Assembly (NCBI RefSeq): GCF_001548395.1
Contig: NZ_AP017367.1
Coordinates: 1,463,001-1,527,000, forward strand
Source: Leptolyngbya sp. O-77
Lineage (GTDB): Bacteria; Cyanobacteriota; Cyanobacteriia; Elainellales; Elainellaceae
DNA: 64,000 nt
Direction: 5' to 3'
Positions 15,937-25,263 of this stretch are shown one piece after another. Under the pieces are notes generated by a model, which made no database searches, was not told the origin of the DNA, and worked only from the letters and a program-made list of their open reading frames with translations. Position 1 is the first letter of the stretch. Each line of letters starts with the position of its first letter. Made by a program: the position numbers and the translations under genes.

Positions 15937-16848
15937 CTATTCAACAAACTTTATGCTCTCTGCCAGTGGTTCAAACAGTTGCCGCGCTTCGGGTGTGCCG
16001 ACGTAGCGCCAGTGCCAGGGTTCATAGTTTACGCCCTGCGGGTTGTTTTCAGGAAAAGACAGCTCAAAGCCGAACTCGGCGGCGCGGCGCGTCAGCCACG
16101 CATAGGCCGCTGTTTTGCCAAAAGCCTCGCTGATGTCCATCGCCCGCGCCAGCCCGTCTGACAGGTCAACGGCGTAGCCTGTGTGATGCTCACTGTGGCC
16201 AGGAGGAGCCACCGCCCGTGCTGCTGCTTCGGCTGAGCCGTATTGCTGCGTTTTCAGGCGAAACAGGCGAGTTTGCCGCTCATAATCCCGAAAGCCTGAC
16301 ACGGGCACAATCCACACGCCATCCAGCCGGGCCGCGTCGATCATCTTCAGCAGTGCCAGCCCCGCGTCGGTGTGCAGTTGCTCAAACCGCTGGGCTACAT
16401 CCTGGGAATAGCTGGCGACGACCATCAGATCGGCTGGGTCGGCTTCGGCAAAGGCGAAGTGTCCGTAGCGGGGCAGCGGTCGGGGGGCCCGACCTTCGTC
16501 ACGGTCTTCGGTCAGATCTCTGGCAGGATTCGCTGAAGTGGAAAGGGCGATCGCCCCTTCTGCCCCTTGCATCACGGTCTGACCAGTCTGGCTCTCCGAC
16601 CAAGGCAGACGACCAACGTGCAGCGCCAACGGATTCCAGACCGAGGGGTTCCCCAGCGAATGCAGACCCAATGCCCCTAGCAAAACCCCTAGCCCCAGCA
16701 ACAGCGGCAGCCAGAACCGCCTAACCCACCGCCTCAAAGCATGGGGCGATCGCCCCCAGAACCAGCCCAGTGGTCGCGAGCGCACCCAGACAGTCGGCTT
16801 GGGCGGTTCAGCAGTGGGTTGAGAGGAGGAGGTTGCAGGCTGAGTCAT
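15937..16848 (-). CDS. M15 family D,D-carboxypeptidase (VanY-like)
   Basis: A 303-residue zinc peptidase of the VanY/LdcB type that trims peptidoglycan stem peptides. It has a Pro-rich cytoplasmic start, one membrane anchor (FWLPLLLGLGVLLGALGL, about 45-62), a linker, and the catalytic domain with VSGFRDYERQT, SEHHTGYAVDLSDG (zinc His and Asp, about 223) and EPWHWRYVG (catalytic Glu and zinc His, near the end). The active domain faces the periplasm. It lies 31 bp downstream of the deacetylase fusion in the same direction, so the two may be a cell-wall operon. Confidence 0.93.
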   Translation of the reverse strand: MTQPATSSSQPTAEPPKPTVWVRSRPLGWFWGRSPHALRRWVRRFWLPLLLGLGVLLGALGLHSLGNPSVWNPLALHVGRLPWSESQTGQTVMQGAEGAIALSTSANPARDLTEDRDEGRAPRPLPRYGHFAFAEADPADLMVVASYSQDVAQRFEQLHTDAGLALLKMIDAARLDGVWIVPVSGFRDYERQTRLFRLKTQQYGSAEAAARAVAPPGHSEHHTGYAVDLSDGLARAMDISEAFGKTAAYAWLTRRAAEFGFELSFPENNPQGVNYEPWHWRYVGTPEARQLFEPLAESIKFVE

Positions 16849-16879
16849 GACATATTCCAGGAATCATGGGGGGCAGGAA

Positions 16880-18817
16880 TCATCGCGGAACAGAATCCAG
16901 CGGCGCAGTGCCCGGTAAAAACGCGGTGAGGGCATCCAAACAGCGATCGCGCCCATTGCAAGACGGCTCGGCAGCGGCCGTCGGAAACTCACCACAGCCT
17001 TTTGCCATCCAGGTTTCGACAGGCGGAAACAGAGCAACCACATGGGGCACAGGGCGCGGCGTATAGTCCACCAGCAACTCATCTCCGTAGGCCAGCGACG
17101 CGCTCGCGCCGGAATCCAGCATCACCACCTCCCGCAGCCCCGCCCGACTCAGCAATTCACCCAGCGCCACGGAATCGATCCGCTCCTTGGACACGCCCAC
17201 CACGGGTTGCCCTGCCTGGTCGATGCCCCAAAATGCCCGGTGGCGGGGCACGTCAAACCCAAACAGGTCGCGGAACGTTTCGGGCGATCGCCCTTTGCCG
17301 TCTTTCACCAGCCACGCTCCGGCGACAAACGCATCCGTCACGTCGGGCATCAGCTTGCGAAGGCCTGCCAGCGTGTTGTGCTGCTGCGGGTCAAAAGGCA
17401 CAAATTTCACCGCATCAGGGCTAACCAGCACCAGCGGTCGCCCGACGATATTGGCGAGATCCCAGGCGCTTCCTGGCACAAACTGCCCCGTGTTTTGGCT
17501 GTAGACCGGGCCGATCATGATGTTGGAATCGAGCTGCTTCATCGAAAAGAAGCCGCCATCTACCGCAGCAACGGCGGGCGTGTCGGCAATAATTTCAGAC
17601 ACTTGATAGCGGCTGTCGGCGTGGAGCGTTACCGGGCGACCGCCAGCAAACAGCACCAGCGATACGCCATCCAGCGCGATCTGCCGCTTGCGAACCGGAG
17701 CCGTGAAGTTAAAGGCGCTGCCCAGTGGCGGCAATGGCGCACCGCCATCGGCCTGGGCGATCGCCAGCGACAGTTTCGACTGCCCCAATCGGTCGATGCT
17801 CAGCAAATCCGCCGACTCGCTGGCAAACCGATCGACCTGGTTGCTCATCGTCAGCGCCGAGCGATAGCCCGCCCGCCGCACGGCTGCCTTTACCCGCTCG
17901 TCGTAGTTGCCTTCGGGATAGACAAAGTGCTTCACCGAAACGCCCAGCTTTTCTTCCAGAATGCGCTTGGATTCCGTCACTTCCCAGCGCAGTTCGGAAT
18001 CGTCCAGGTCGGCCAGATTTTTGGGATGGGTAACGCTGTGAGCGGCGATCGCCACCAGCGGGTCGGCTGCCATCTCCCGCAATTGCGCCCAGGTTAGTCC
18101 CGGTCGCCCATAGTTGCGCTCAACCTTGCCCGTGTAGATCGAAAACACGCCCGGATAGCCATACTGCTTCAGCAGCGGATAGACATATTCGTAATGCCCC
18201 AAATAGCCGTCGTCAAAAGTCAGCAGCACGGGCTTCGGTGGCAGCGGTGCGCCCGTGGCCAGGTGCGCCACCAGTTGATCTAGATGAATCGGAGTCAGCC
18301 CATTGTCCCGAATCGCTCGCAGGTGCGCTTCAAACTCTGCCGGGGTGACATCAAAAAACACTTCCTTGCGAGGCAGCACGTCATGATACATCAGCACAGG
18401 CACACGCCCCAGCCGCACCTGCGGGTGAATTTGGGGAAAGGGAGCCGCCAGCGGCAGCGCCGTCAGCACGTCACCCAAACTAGAGAATAAAGGCCCAGCA
18501 TCAGCCGCAGAGTCAGCCCTGAGACGTGCCAAATGCCTTGGATTCGCTTCTGGGTTCGCTTCAGTGTTTTGGGCAACTAGCGCTTGGGCAACGAGTTGAT
18601 CCACCGGGCACTCAGTTCTAAACCGCTGCGCTTCTGTCTCTAGTGCCCTATCTGACGGCTCCGCAGCGCTGCCTACGCCCAGCCCACCCAGCGACAGGCT
18701 GCCCGCCAAGGGTAGGGCGATCGCCCGCGTAATCCATCTCCGTGTCACTCCTCGAACCCTGGCCAGGGAGCGATCCCTCAGCCCAACGAACCCGCCACTC
18801 CCGCGAGACCGCGCCAT
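16880..18817 (-). CDS. Polysaccharide deacetylase fused to phosphodiester glycosidase domain
   Basis: A 645-residue exported protein. A basic N-terminus and hydrophobic stretch (AIALPLAGSLSLGGLGVGSAA) form a signal peptide or anchor. Residues about 140-350 are a CE4/NodB deacetylase: VPVLMYHDVLP, LLTFDDGYLGHYEYVYPLL, AAHSVTHPKNLADL, FVYPEGNYDERV. Residues about 375-615 are a phosphodiester glycosidase (NAGPA/DUF2233) domain: AAVDGGFFSMKQ, WLVKDGKG, AFWGIDQAGQPVVGVS, VVMLDSGASASLAYG. The first half would remove acetyl groups from glycans; the second belongs to enzymes that uncover phosphodiester-linked sugars. Periplasmic or surface glycan remodelling is likely; the true substrate is not known. 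Confidence 0.88.
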   Translation of the reverse strand: MARSRGSGGFVGLRDRSLARVRGVTRRWITRAIALPLAGSLSLGGLGVGSAAEPSDRALETEAQRFRTECPVDQLVAQALVAQNTEANPEANPRHLARLRADSAADAGPLFSSLGDVLTALPLAAPFPQIHPQVRLGRVPVLMYHDVLPRKEVFFDVTPAEFEAHLRAIRDNGLTPIHLDQLVAHLATGAPLPPKPVLLTFDDGYLGHYEYVYPLLKQYGYPGVFSIYTGKVERNYGRPGLTWAQLREMAADPLVAIAAHSVTHPKNLADLDDSELRWEVTESKRILEEKLGVSVKHFVYPEGNYDERVKAAVRRAGYRSALTMSNQVDRFASESADLLSIDRLGQSKLSLAIAQADGGAPLPPLGSAFNFTAPVRKRQIALDGVSLVLFAGGRPVTLHADSRYQVSEIIADTPAVAAVDGGFFSMKQLDSNIMIGPVYSQNTGQFVPGSAWDLANIVGRPLVLVSPDAVKFVPFDPQQHNTLAGLRKLMPDVTDAFVAGAWLVKDGKGRSPETFRDLFGFDVPRHRAFWGIDQAGQPVVGVSKERIDSVALGELLSRAGLREVVMLDSGASASLAYGDELLVDYTPRPVPHVVALFPPVETWMAKGCGEFPTAAAEPSCNGRDRCLDALTAFLPGTAPLDSVPR

Positions 18818-19146
18818 AGAGATTGAATGATAAAAAGACCTCTGCCGCTATGTGTAACGGATTGCGAAGCAGATTCTAGGTGCGCTAGCCAACATCCATC
18901 AAAGCTTCACCTGTTGCTAATTTTTTCTTAATCTTTTTCAGAAATTGCTGATTCGTGGCTTTTCGGTATGTCTACTGAATCTAGATTGCATTCGTTAACA
19001 ATCGAAACTCATCGGGCATTCTAGGGCTGTGCTGGCGTAATTCGCGCATGACTAAGTGACATGAATGGGTATAGCCAGATACACCTGAATCAATTGCGTG
19101 CGATCGCGCTAGGCGAATGCAACCGAGTAAAATGCGAGAGGCTTGA
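18818..19146. other. Divergent intergenic region upstream of rfbC
   Basis: 329 bp between the deacetylase fusion and the rhamnose operon. AT-rich at 18,905-18,985. No gene and no clear operator seen. Confidence 0.35.
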
Positions 19147-19692
19147 ATGAACGTCGTTCCGACCGAAATTCCCGACGTGCTGATCCTGGAACCCAAGGTG
19201 TTTGGGGACAGTCGCGGCTTTTTTTTTGAGAGCTACAACGAGCAGGTTTTTCAGGATAAAACCGGGCTAAACGTTCGGTTTGTGCAGGACAACTATTCCC
19301 GCTCCGCCAAAAACGTGCTGCGGGGAATGCATTATCAAATTCAGCAAACTCAGGGAAAGCTGGTGCGCGTTACTGTGGGCGCTATTTTCGATGTGGCGCT
19401 GGACTTGCGGAAATCATCGCGCACCTTTGGGATGTGGGTAAGCTGCGAACTGAGTGCGGAGAACAAGCGCCAGCTTTGGATTCCGCCAGGTTTTGCCCAC
19501 GGGTTTGTGGTGGTGTCAGACGTTGCCGAAGTGCTGTATAAAACGACAGACTATTATGCGCCGCAGCACGAACGCAGCATTTTGTGGAATGACCCTGATT
19601 TGGCGATCGCCTGGCCACTGGATGGTGAACCAATTCTCTCTGCCAAAGACCAGGCAGGCACGCCGTTTTGCAAGGCGGAGGTGTTTGCATGA
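19147..19692 (+). CDS. rfbC: dTDP-4-dehydrorhamnose 3,5-epimerase
   Basis: A 181-residue cupin epimerase, third step of dTDP-L-rhamnose synthesis. It shows FGDSRGFFFESYNE (about 19), FVQDNYSRS, VLRGMHYQ with the catalytic His (about 57), FDVALDLRKSS and WIPPGFAHGFVV (about 112). The start ATG is set by the standard N-terminus VVPTEIPDVLILEPKVFGD-like. Its stop overlaps the rfbD start (ATGA), so translation is coupled. First gene of rfbC-rfbD-rfbA-rfbB. Confidence 0.95.
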   Translation: MNVVPTEIPDVLILEPKVFGDSRGFFFESYNEQVFQDKTGLNVRFVQDNYSRSAKNVLRGMHYQIQQTQGKLVRVTVGAIFDVALDLRKSSRTFGMWVSCELSAENKRQLWIPPGFAHGFVVVSDVAEVLYKTTDYYAPQHERSILWNDPDLAIAWPLDGEPILSAKDQAGTPFCKAEVFA

Positions 19693-20618
19693 GCCGGATT
19701 TTGATTACGGGCGCAACCGGGCAGGTGGGGCAAGAACTGGTGCGATCGCTCGCGCCCATTGGTGACGTGATTGCGTGCGATCGCACTCGTATAAACCTCG
19801 CCGCGCCAGACACGCTCAAGCAAACGATCTACGAACTCCGGCCGGACGTAATCGTGAATGCGGCTGCCTACACTGCGGTAGATAAAGCAGAACAGGAAAC
19901 GGATTTGGCAAATACCATCAACGGCATGGCTCCAAAAATCCTGGCGGAATGCTGCAAGGAAATAGGTGCATCCCTCATTCACATTTCCACAGATTACGTA
20001 TTTGACGGCACGAAGAATACGCCCTATCTCGAAACCGATGCGCCCAATCCCGTTGGTGCGTATGCCAAGTCGAAGCATTTAGGAGAGGTAGGGATTCAAG
20101 ACGTACTGGGCGATCGCCCCAATCAGTACATGATTTTGCGAACGGCCTGGGTCTACGGTGTATCTGGCACTGGGAACTTTGTGAAAACCATGCTGCGCGT
20201 GGGCAGTAACCGCGAAGAACTGCGCGTAGTCATGGATCAAATCGGCAGCCCCACCTGGGCAGCGGATCTGGCAAGGGCGATCGCAGGTTTCACCGTCCGC
20301 GCCCTCAATGCATCTACCGTACCCCCCGCAGAACCCATCGGCGGCATCTACCACGTTACGAATACGGGCGTGATTAGCTGGTATGACTTTGCGGTTGCCA
20401 TCTTTGAAGAAGCCGAAGCCCTGGGCTATCCGCTCACCGTGCAGCGCGTCGTCCCCATCACCACCGACGAATATCCCCTGCCCGCGCCCCGCCCTGCCTA
20501 TTCCGTGCTGTCGGGCAAAAAGACTGCCGCCCTGCTAGGCGACTACCTCCCCTACTGGCGGCAAAGCCTGCGGCGAATGCTGGTAGATCTGCACGCTTCT
20601 GTTCCCGCTCATTCCTGA
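19689..20618 (+). CDS. rfbD: dTDP-4-dehydrorhamnose reductase
   Basis: Reduces dTDP-4-keto-L-rhamnose to dTDP-L-rhamnose with NAD(P)H, the last step of the pathway. A Rossmann GATGQVGQEL lies at the N-terminus, DVIVNAAAYTAVDKAE follows, and YVFDG...YAKSKHLGE supplies the SDR Tyr-X3-Lys (about 126-135). The conserved RTAWVYG comes near residue 160. The ATG at 19689 overlaps the rfbC stop by 4 bp; an upstream start would run into rfbC. Confidence 0.95.
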   Translation: MSRILITGATGQVGQELVRSLAPIGDVIACDRTRINLAAPDTLKQTIYELRPDVIVNAAAYTAVDKAEQETDLANTINGMAPKILAECCKEIGASLIHISTDYVFDGTKNTPYLETDAPNPVGAYAKSKHLGEVGIQDVLGDRPNQYMILRTAWVYGVSGTGNFVKTMLRVGSNREELRVVMDQIGSPTWAADLARAIAGFTVRALNASTVPPAEPIGGIYHVTNTGVISWYDFAVAIFEEAEALGYPLTVQRVVPITTDEYPLPAPRPAYSVLSGKKTAALLGDYLPYWRQSLRRMLVDLHASVPAHS

Positions 20619-20646
20619 CCCCCATTCCTAACCTTTGGTGAACCCC

Positions 20647-21720
20647 ATGAAAGCCATCGTCCTCTCTGGCGGCAAAGGTACGCGCCTGCGACCGCTGACC
20701 TACACGGGTGCAAAGCAACTGGTTCCTGTGGCAAACAAGCCGATTCTCTGGTATGGACTGGAGGCGATCGCCGCCTGTGGCATCACAGAAATTGGCATCA
20801 TCATCAGCCCCGAAACGGGTGAAGAGGTGAAAGCCAAAACGGGCGACGGCAGCCAGTTTGGCGCACAGATCACCTACATTCTGCAAGATCAGCCTGCGGG
20901 TCTGGCCCATGCGGTCAAAATCGCCCAGCCATTTTTGGGCGACGCACCGTTTGTCATGTACCTGGGCGACAACCTGGTGGAAGGCTGCCTGGGTGGACTG
21001 GTGGATCAGTTCAAGACCAACACGCTGGACGCGCTGACGCTGCTGTGCGAAGTGCCGAACCCGACCGCCTTTGGCGTGGCAGAAGTGGATAGCAACGGAC
21101 GCATTATCCGGCTGGTGGAAAAGCCCAAAGTTCCCCCGTCAAACCTGGCGCTGGTAGGCGTTTACCTGTTTTCGCCCAAGATTCATGAGGCGATCGCCCA
21201 GATCCAGCCCTCAGCCCGTGGCGAGTTGGAAATTACCGATGCCATCCAAAAGCTGATCGATCTGAATCATAAAGTCGAGGCCTTTAAGCTCCAAGGCTGG
21301 TGGCTCGACACTGGGAAAAAAGACGACCTGCTAGAAGCCAACCGCCTCATTTTGGACAATTACTTGCAGTCCAGCATTCGCGGCGCTGTGGATGAGAGCA
21401 GTCAGATTTCCGGTCGCGTTGAGATTGGCGAAGGTTCCAAAATCGTGAACTCTACCATTCGCGGGCCGGTGTCTATTGGCAAGAATTGTCATATCGAAAA
21501 CTGTTTCATCGGGCCATACAGCAGCATTGCCGACGGCGTAACGCTGGTCGAGACCGATCTGGAACACAGCGTTGTGCTGCAACAGGCAAAAATCGTGGGC
21601 ATTCACCAGCGCATCGTGGATAGCGTTATCGGACAGCGAGCCAACCTGCGCGTTGCGCCCCAGCGTCCCAAAGCCCTGCGGTTTATGATTGGCGACGATT
21701 GCCAGATCGACCTGGCTTAG
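20647..21720 (+). CDS. rfbA: Glucose-1-phosphate thymidylyltransferase, long form
   Basis: Makes dTDP-glucose, the first step of the rhamnose pathway. The N-terminal nucleotidyltransferase domain has MKAIVLSGGKGTRLRPLT, KQLVPVANKPI, YLGDNLVEG and GWWLDTGKKDDLL. The last 110 residues form a left-handed beta-helix of hexapeptide-like repeats (SGRVEIGEGSKIVN, GPVSIGKNCHIENC). The total length (357) therefore fits the long RmlA/StrD type seen in archaea and cyanobacteria rather than the 290-residue enterobacterial type. ATG 20647 is preferred over TTG 20635 because the family starts MKAIVLSGG. Confidence 0.93.
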   Translation: MKAIVLSGGKGTRLRPLTYTGAKQLVPVANKPILWYGLEAIAACGITEIGIIISPETGEEVKAKTGDGSQFGAQITYILQDQPAGLAHAVKIAQPFLGDAPFVMYLGDNLVEGCLGGLVDQFKTNTLDALTLLCEVPNPTAFGVAEVDSNGRIIRLVEKPKVPPSNLALVGVYLFSPKIHEAIAQIQPSARGELEITDAIQKLIDLNHKVEAFKLQGWWLDTGKKDDLLEANRLILDNYLQSSIRGAVDESSQISGRVEIGEGSKIVNSTIRGPVSIGKNCHIENCFIGPYSSIADGVTLVETDLEHSVVLQQAKIVGIHQRIVDSVIGQRANLRVAPQRPKALRFMIGDDCQIDLA

Positions 21721-21775
21721 TGAATTGATAAGGAAATGATGAGATAAGGCGATGATGAGACGTACTCACTCGGCT

Positions 21776-21844
21776 CCTCATCACCCCCTCCCCTCATCCC
21801 TCATCCCTCCCCTCATCCCTCATCCCTCATCCCTCATCCCTCCT
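21776..21844. repeat. CCTCATC heptamer tandem repeat
   Basis: About nine tandem, partly broken units of CCCTCAT immediately precede the rfbB ATG. This is a short tandemly repeated repetitive (STRR) sequence typical of cyanobacteria. It makes an apparent in-frame N-terminal extension of rfbB (Ser-Leu-Ile-Pro repeats) that is probably not translated. Confidence 0.8.
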
Positions 21845-22942
21845 ATGACCTCTACCCCTCGCTCTCCCCGCCGCATCCTGATCACTGGCGGTGCTGGCTT
21901 TATCGCGTCAAACCTGGTCTACCACTGGGCGGAAAAATATCCGGGCGATCGCCTCATCGTTCTAGACGCACTCACCTACGCGGGCAACCGCAAGACTCTA
22001 GAACCGCTAGAGACCAATCCAAACTTCCGGTTTGTGCAGGGCAATATCTGCGATCGCCCTTTAATCGATTCACTGTTGCGAGAAGAGGCGATCGACACGG
22101 TGGCGCACTTGGCAGCGGAGTCCCATGTCGATCGCTCGATTTTGGGGCCTGGCGCGTTTGTGCAGACTAATGTGGTCGGCACGTTCACGCTGCTGGAGGC
22201 ATTTCGGCACTATTGGGACGGTCTGGGTCAGCCCGAACACTTTCGATTTCTGCATGTTTCGACTGATGAGGTGTATGGCAGCCTCAATCCCGATGACCCG
22301 GCGTTTAGCGAAACCACGCCCTACGCGCCCAACAGTCCCTATTCTGCTTCCAAAGCGGGCAGCGACCATCTGGCGCGGGCTTATTTTCATACCTACGGGA
22401 TGCCGACGTTGATTACCAACTGTTCCAACAACTACGGCCCGTTCCATTTTCCCGAAAAGCTGATTCCCTTGATGTGCATCAACATTTTGATGGGGCGATC
22501 GCTGCCGGTGTATGGCGATGGGCAGAACGTGCGCGACTGGCTGTATGTGGGCGACCACTGCCGGGCGCTGGATACGGTGATTCACAATGCCGCGCCCGGT
22601 GAAACTTACAACATCGGTGGCAATAATGAGGTGAAAAATATCGACCTGGTGCATAAGCTCTGTGACCTGATGGCAGAACTCGCGCCCAGCCTGCCCGCCG
22701 ATCCCCGTTCGCTGATTACTTTTGTGAAAGACCGTCCGGGGCATGACCGCCGCTATGCGATCGATGCGACCAAAATCAAGTCTGAACTGGGCTGGCAACC
22801 CGCCGAAACCCTGGAAACCGGACTCCGCAAAACCGTGCAGTGGTATCTGGACAACACCGCCTGGTGGCAGCCGCTGCTCTCGGCTGAGTATCAAAACTAT
22901 TACCAAAAGGTATACGCAGCAAGGCTCGTGCAGGCGGGCTAG
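21845..22942 (+). CDS. rfbB: dTDP-glucose 4,6-dehydratase
   Basis: Second enzyme of dTDP-L-rhamnose synthesis: NAD-dependent oxidation, dehydration and reduction at C4-C6. ILITGGAGFIASNLVYHW binds NAD, VDRSILGP and HVSTDEVYGSL carry the Asp-Glu pair, and YSASKAGSDHLARAY has Tyr-X3-Lys. NCSNNYGPFHFPEKLIPL is a signature of the family. The frame is open back to 21752, but those residues come from the heptamer repeat; ATG 21845 gives the normal start (365 residues). It completes the four-gene rhamnose set. Confidence 0.94.
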   Translation: MTSTPRSPRRILITGGAGFIASNLVYHWAEKYPGDRLIVLDALTYAGNRKTLEPLETNPNFRFVQGNICDRPLIDSLLREEAIDTVAHLAAESHVDRSILGPGAFVQTNVVGTFTLLEAFRHYWDGLGQPEHFRFLHVSTDEVYGSLNPDDPAFSETTPYAPNSPYSASKAGSDHLARAYFHTYGMPTLITNCSNNYGPFHFPEKLIPLMCINILMGRSLPVYGDGQNVRDWLYVGDHCRALDTVIHNAAPGETYNIGGNNEVKNIDLVHKLCDLMAELAPSLPADPRSLITFVKDRPGHDRRYAIDATKIKSELGWQPAETLETGLRKTVQWYLDNTAWWQPLLSAEYQNYYQKVYAARLVQAG

Positions 22943-23080
22943 GATGATTTAGGCTGGCAGCAAAGAACAAGATAAGAAAGGCAACATGCAGGGTTTGCCG
23001 TAACGCTGTAGTGGCGGTGAGGGTTTGCCCTGAGTAAGGAACTCCCGCACTGCCACACGGTGCTTTTCACATTCAATGGA

Positions 23081-24181
23081 CTATTGCCTCAGCTTGGGAT
23101 GGTTTCGCAGTTGTTTGTGAATTTGCTTCCAGCGTTGTTTTTCGGCGAGTTGGGCTTGCTGATCTTGTCGCCGTTCCAGATAAGCTAGCTCGCCTTGTAG
23201 CTTTTGGTAGCTGGCGAGCCGTTTGGGGTCAAGCGTTCCGCTGGCGATCGCCCCTTGCACTGCACAGCCCGGTTCCTGATCATGCCGACAGTCGCGAAAG
23301 CGGCACTGAGTCGCCAGCGCTTCAACATCCTCAAAGGTTTGGCTGAGGCTGTCTTCGGTGGCCCAGGGCTGCAATTCACGCATTCCTGGCGTATCCAGCA
23401 AGAGCGTGCCAGAGGGCAACAGCCAGAGCGATCGCCCAGTGGTGGTGTGTCGTCCCCGGCTGTCGTCGGCGCGCACGGCTTGCGTGGATTGGACAGCGTG
23501 GGCTAGCAAACTATTGGTCAGCGTAGATTTGCCCACGCCAGAGGAGCCAAGCAGCGCCACCGTGTGTCCGGGTTGCAGGTAGGGGATGAGCGCATCAATG
23601 CCCTCGCTATGCAGAGCGCTGATGGCCACGATCGGCACGCCAAACGCCACCTCTTCTAGCTCAGCAAGGCGATCGCCAAAGTCAGGACACAGATCTGCTT
23701 TATTTAGCACGATCACAGGCCGTGCGCCGCTATCCCACGTCAACATCAGGTAGCGCTCCACCCGCCGCAGGTTAAAGTCGTGGTCTAGCCCAGTCATGAG
23801 AAACACGGTGTCTACATTCGCCGCGATCACCTGTTCCTCGGTTTTGCTGCCAGCAGCCTTCCGCACAAACTCGCTCTGGCGAGGCAGCACGGCGTGGATG
23901 ATAGCGTGACGGTCTGATGAGGAAGCGATGCCGTCTGGCGAGGCGAACGCCAGCGCCACCCAATCGCCCACCGCCGGAAAGCTGCGCGGACTCGTTGCCA
24001 GATGGCGAAATTTGCCGGAGACTTCAGCCGAGTATTCTCCTGTTTCGCAATAAACTTGATAGCGGCCGCGATGCTCTTGAACCACGCGAGCAGGCCCATA
24101 ACCCGCCGCTCGATACGGCGAAAAGTGGGGCGCAAAGCGATCGCTCCAGCCCAAGGCTGGAAGTGTCAATTGAGTTGTCAT
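23081..24181 (-). CDS. rsgA: Small ribosomal subunit biogenesis GTPase RsgA
   Basis: A circularly permuted GTPase that helps late maturation of the 30S subunit. An OB-fold comes first (RVVQEHRGRYQVYCETGEY). G4 NKAD (about 160) precedes G1 GSSGVGKSTL (about 212), G3 DTPGMREL follows (about 262), and a C-terminal zinc-binding part has CRFRDCRHDQEPGCAV (three Cys and one His). The length of 366 is normal, with a basic tail. It stands alone, divergent from a long gene-free region. Confidence 0.94.
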   Translation of the reverse strand: MTTQLTLPALGWSDRFAPHFSPYRAAGYGPARVVQEHRGRYQVYCETGEYSAEVSGKFRHLATSPRSFPAVGDWVALAFASPDGIASSSDRHAIIHAVLPRQSEFVRKAAGSKTEEQVIAANVDTVFLMTGLDHDFNLRRVERYLMLTWDSGARPVIVLNKADLCPDFGDRLAELEEVAFGVPIVAISALHSEGIDALIPYLQPGHTVALLGSSGVGKSTLTNSLLAHAVQSTQAVRADDSRGRHTTTGRSLWLLPSGTLLLDTPGMRELQPWATEDSLSQTFEDVEALATQCRFRDCRHDQEPGCAVQGAIASGTLDPKRLASYQKLQGELAYLERRQDQQAQLAEKQRWKQIHKQLRNHPKLRQ

Positions 24182-24933
24182 TGGATTTCTCTGTGATTCT
24201 GAGATTCTGAACGTTGAAGTGATGGTTCAAACCATCAGAGGTAAAACATCAGAGGCTCACAGAGGACAAGTCCAATCGCTTGAAAATCCAATCGCTTGGA
24301 GTTTGGGTTCCTCTAGAGCCTGTATGAAAGCTGTGTAGTGCGATTCCATACTGACTCAGGCATACCTGACATCCTCCAAACGAAATTTTCTATGCAGCTC
24401 AAGCTAAGCTTCTATACCAATGTAACACGCTGTAATACAAACTGACAACACAGAGTTGCCGTCCAGGATTTCAGCAGATTGTATTCAAGCAAATCAATCC
24501 CAAAAAATAAGGATGCGCCGCATGATACGCAGCACATCCTTGTTTCATACTTAACTTCATGTCACTTCACATGAGATCTCTTGCATGAATGCTTTCATGA
24601 ATGCTTTGTCTGAGAGCGTGAAACGCTGAGCAGCGGTGCCACCCAACGATTCACGCAAAAGGTCTATAGTTGCTTCAACGGTCTTCAGCGGCACTCCGCC
24701 CGAAGCTGACGTAGCTTAAACCTGCACCTCAAAAGAGAGGCTCAAACAACCTCTCAAGAAAACGGAGCAGGACTCTGGATGGGAAAAACCACCTCAAAAC
24801 CCTACCCCGACCCGGATATTGCGCTCTCGAAAGGAACGTCTGATTTAGATATAGCAAGGTCTCCGGGAGGGAACTGTGTTGTGAGTCACGATCTGAGGGC
24901 GATCGCCACTCCTACAATCCACCAGCAGTCTGC
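24182..24933. other. Gene-free 750-bp region with several hairpins
   Basis: No protein is supported. Hairpins seen: AAGGATGCG...CGCA...CATCCTT (24509-24541) framed by an A-run and T-rich bases; GAGAGG with CCTCTC near 24735-24757. A direct repeat of TGAATGCTTTCA is near 24,590-24,610. The stretch 24,650-24,870 is GC-balanced and looks structured, unlike ordinary spacer. It might contain a small RNA, but I match it to no known family (not tmRNA, RNase P or SRP RNA as far as I can tell). Confidence 0.35.
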
Positions 24934-25263
24934 CTAGCCAACCTTGACCTGGCTGCTGTCTACTTCCGTTGCGCCATTCACGCCACGAGCAATCGACACA
25001 GCACGGCTCAGGAAGTCCTGGCTGGGCACTTCACCCTTCAGCACGACCTTGCTGCCTAACTGCGCCACCCACAGGCGACCCAGGTCATCCAGTTGGGGAT
25101 CTTCGTCGAAGGCCAGCGCCACACGCTTTGCCAAACCGCTCTCATCGAAGGCACCATCCAACCCAACTTTTTCGGGAGGGATGCCAACCTCTGCGGGCGC
25201 AGGAGAAGCAGAGGCATTTGCGGGCTTCTTGCTGCCGGGGAAAAGTCTATCTAGCCAACCCAT
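24934..25263 (-). CDS. BON domain protein
   Basis: A 109-residue protein with a polar, Ala/Pro-rich first third and a C-terminal BON-like fold: KRVALAFDEDPQLDDLGRLW, then AQLGSKVVLKGEVPSQDFLSRAVSIARGVNGATEV. BON domains bind membranes or ligands and are common in stress and envelope proteins. There is no signal peptide, so it is probably cytoplasmic. Function unknown. It is divergent from psaC. Confidence 0.75.
   Translation of the reverse strand: MGWLDRLFPGSKKPANASASPAPAEVGIPPEKVGLDGAFDESGLAKRVALAFDEDPQLDDLGRLWVAQLGSKVVLKGEVPSQDFLSRAVSIARGVNGATEVDSSQVKVG

Noticed and set aside
17042..18097. 351-codon frame opposite the deacetylase fusion
   Set aside because: His/Arg/Gln-rich antisense sequence with no known fold; the opposite strand has complete catalytic motifs.
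22070..22906. 278-codon frame opposite rfbB
   Set aside because: Antisense to an unambiguous dehydratase.
24650..24870. tmRNA, RNase P RNA or SRP RNA between rsgA and the BON gene
   Set aside because: None of their conserved cores (tag-encoding frame, AGGAAAGTCC-type core, SRP tetraloop helix) could be found.
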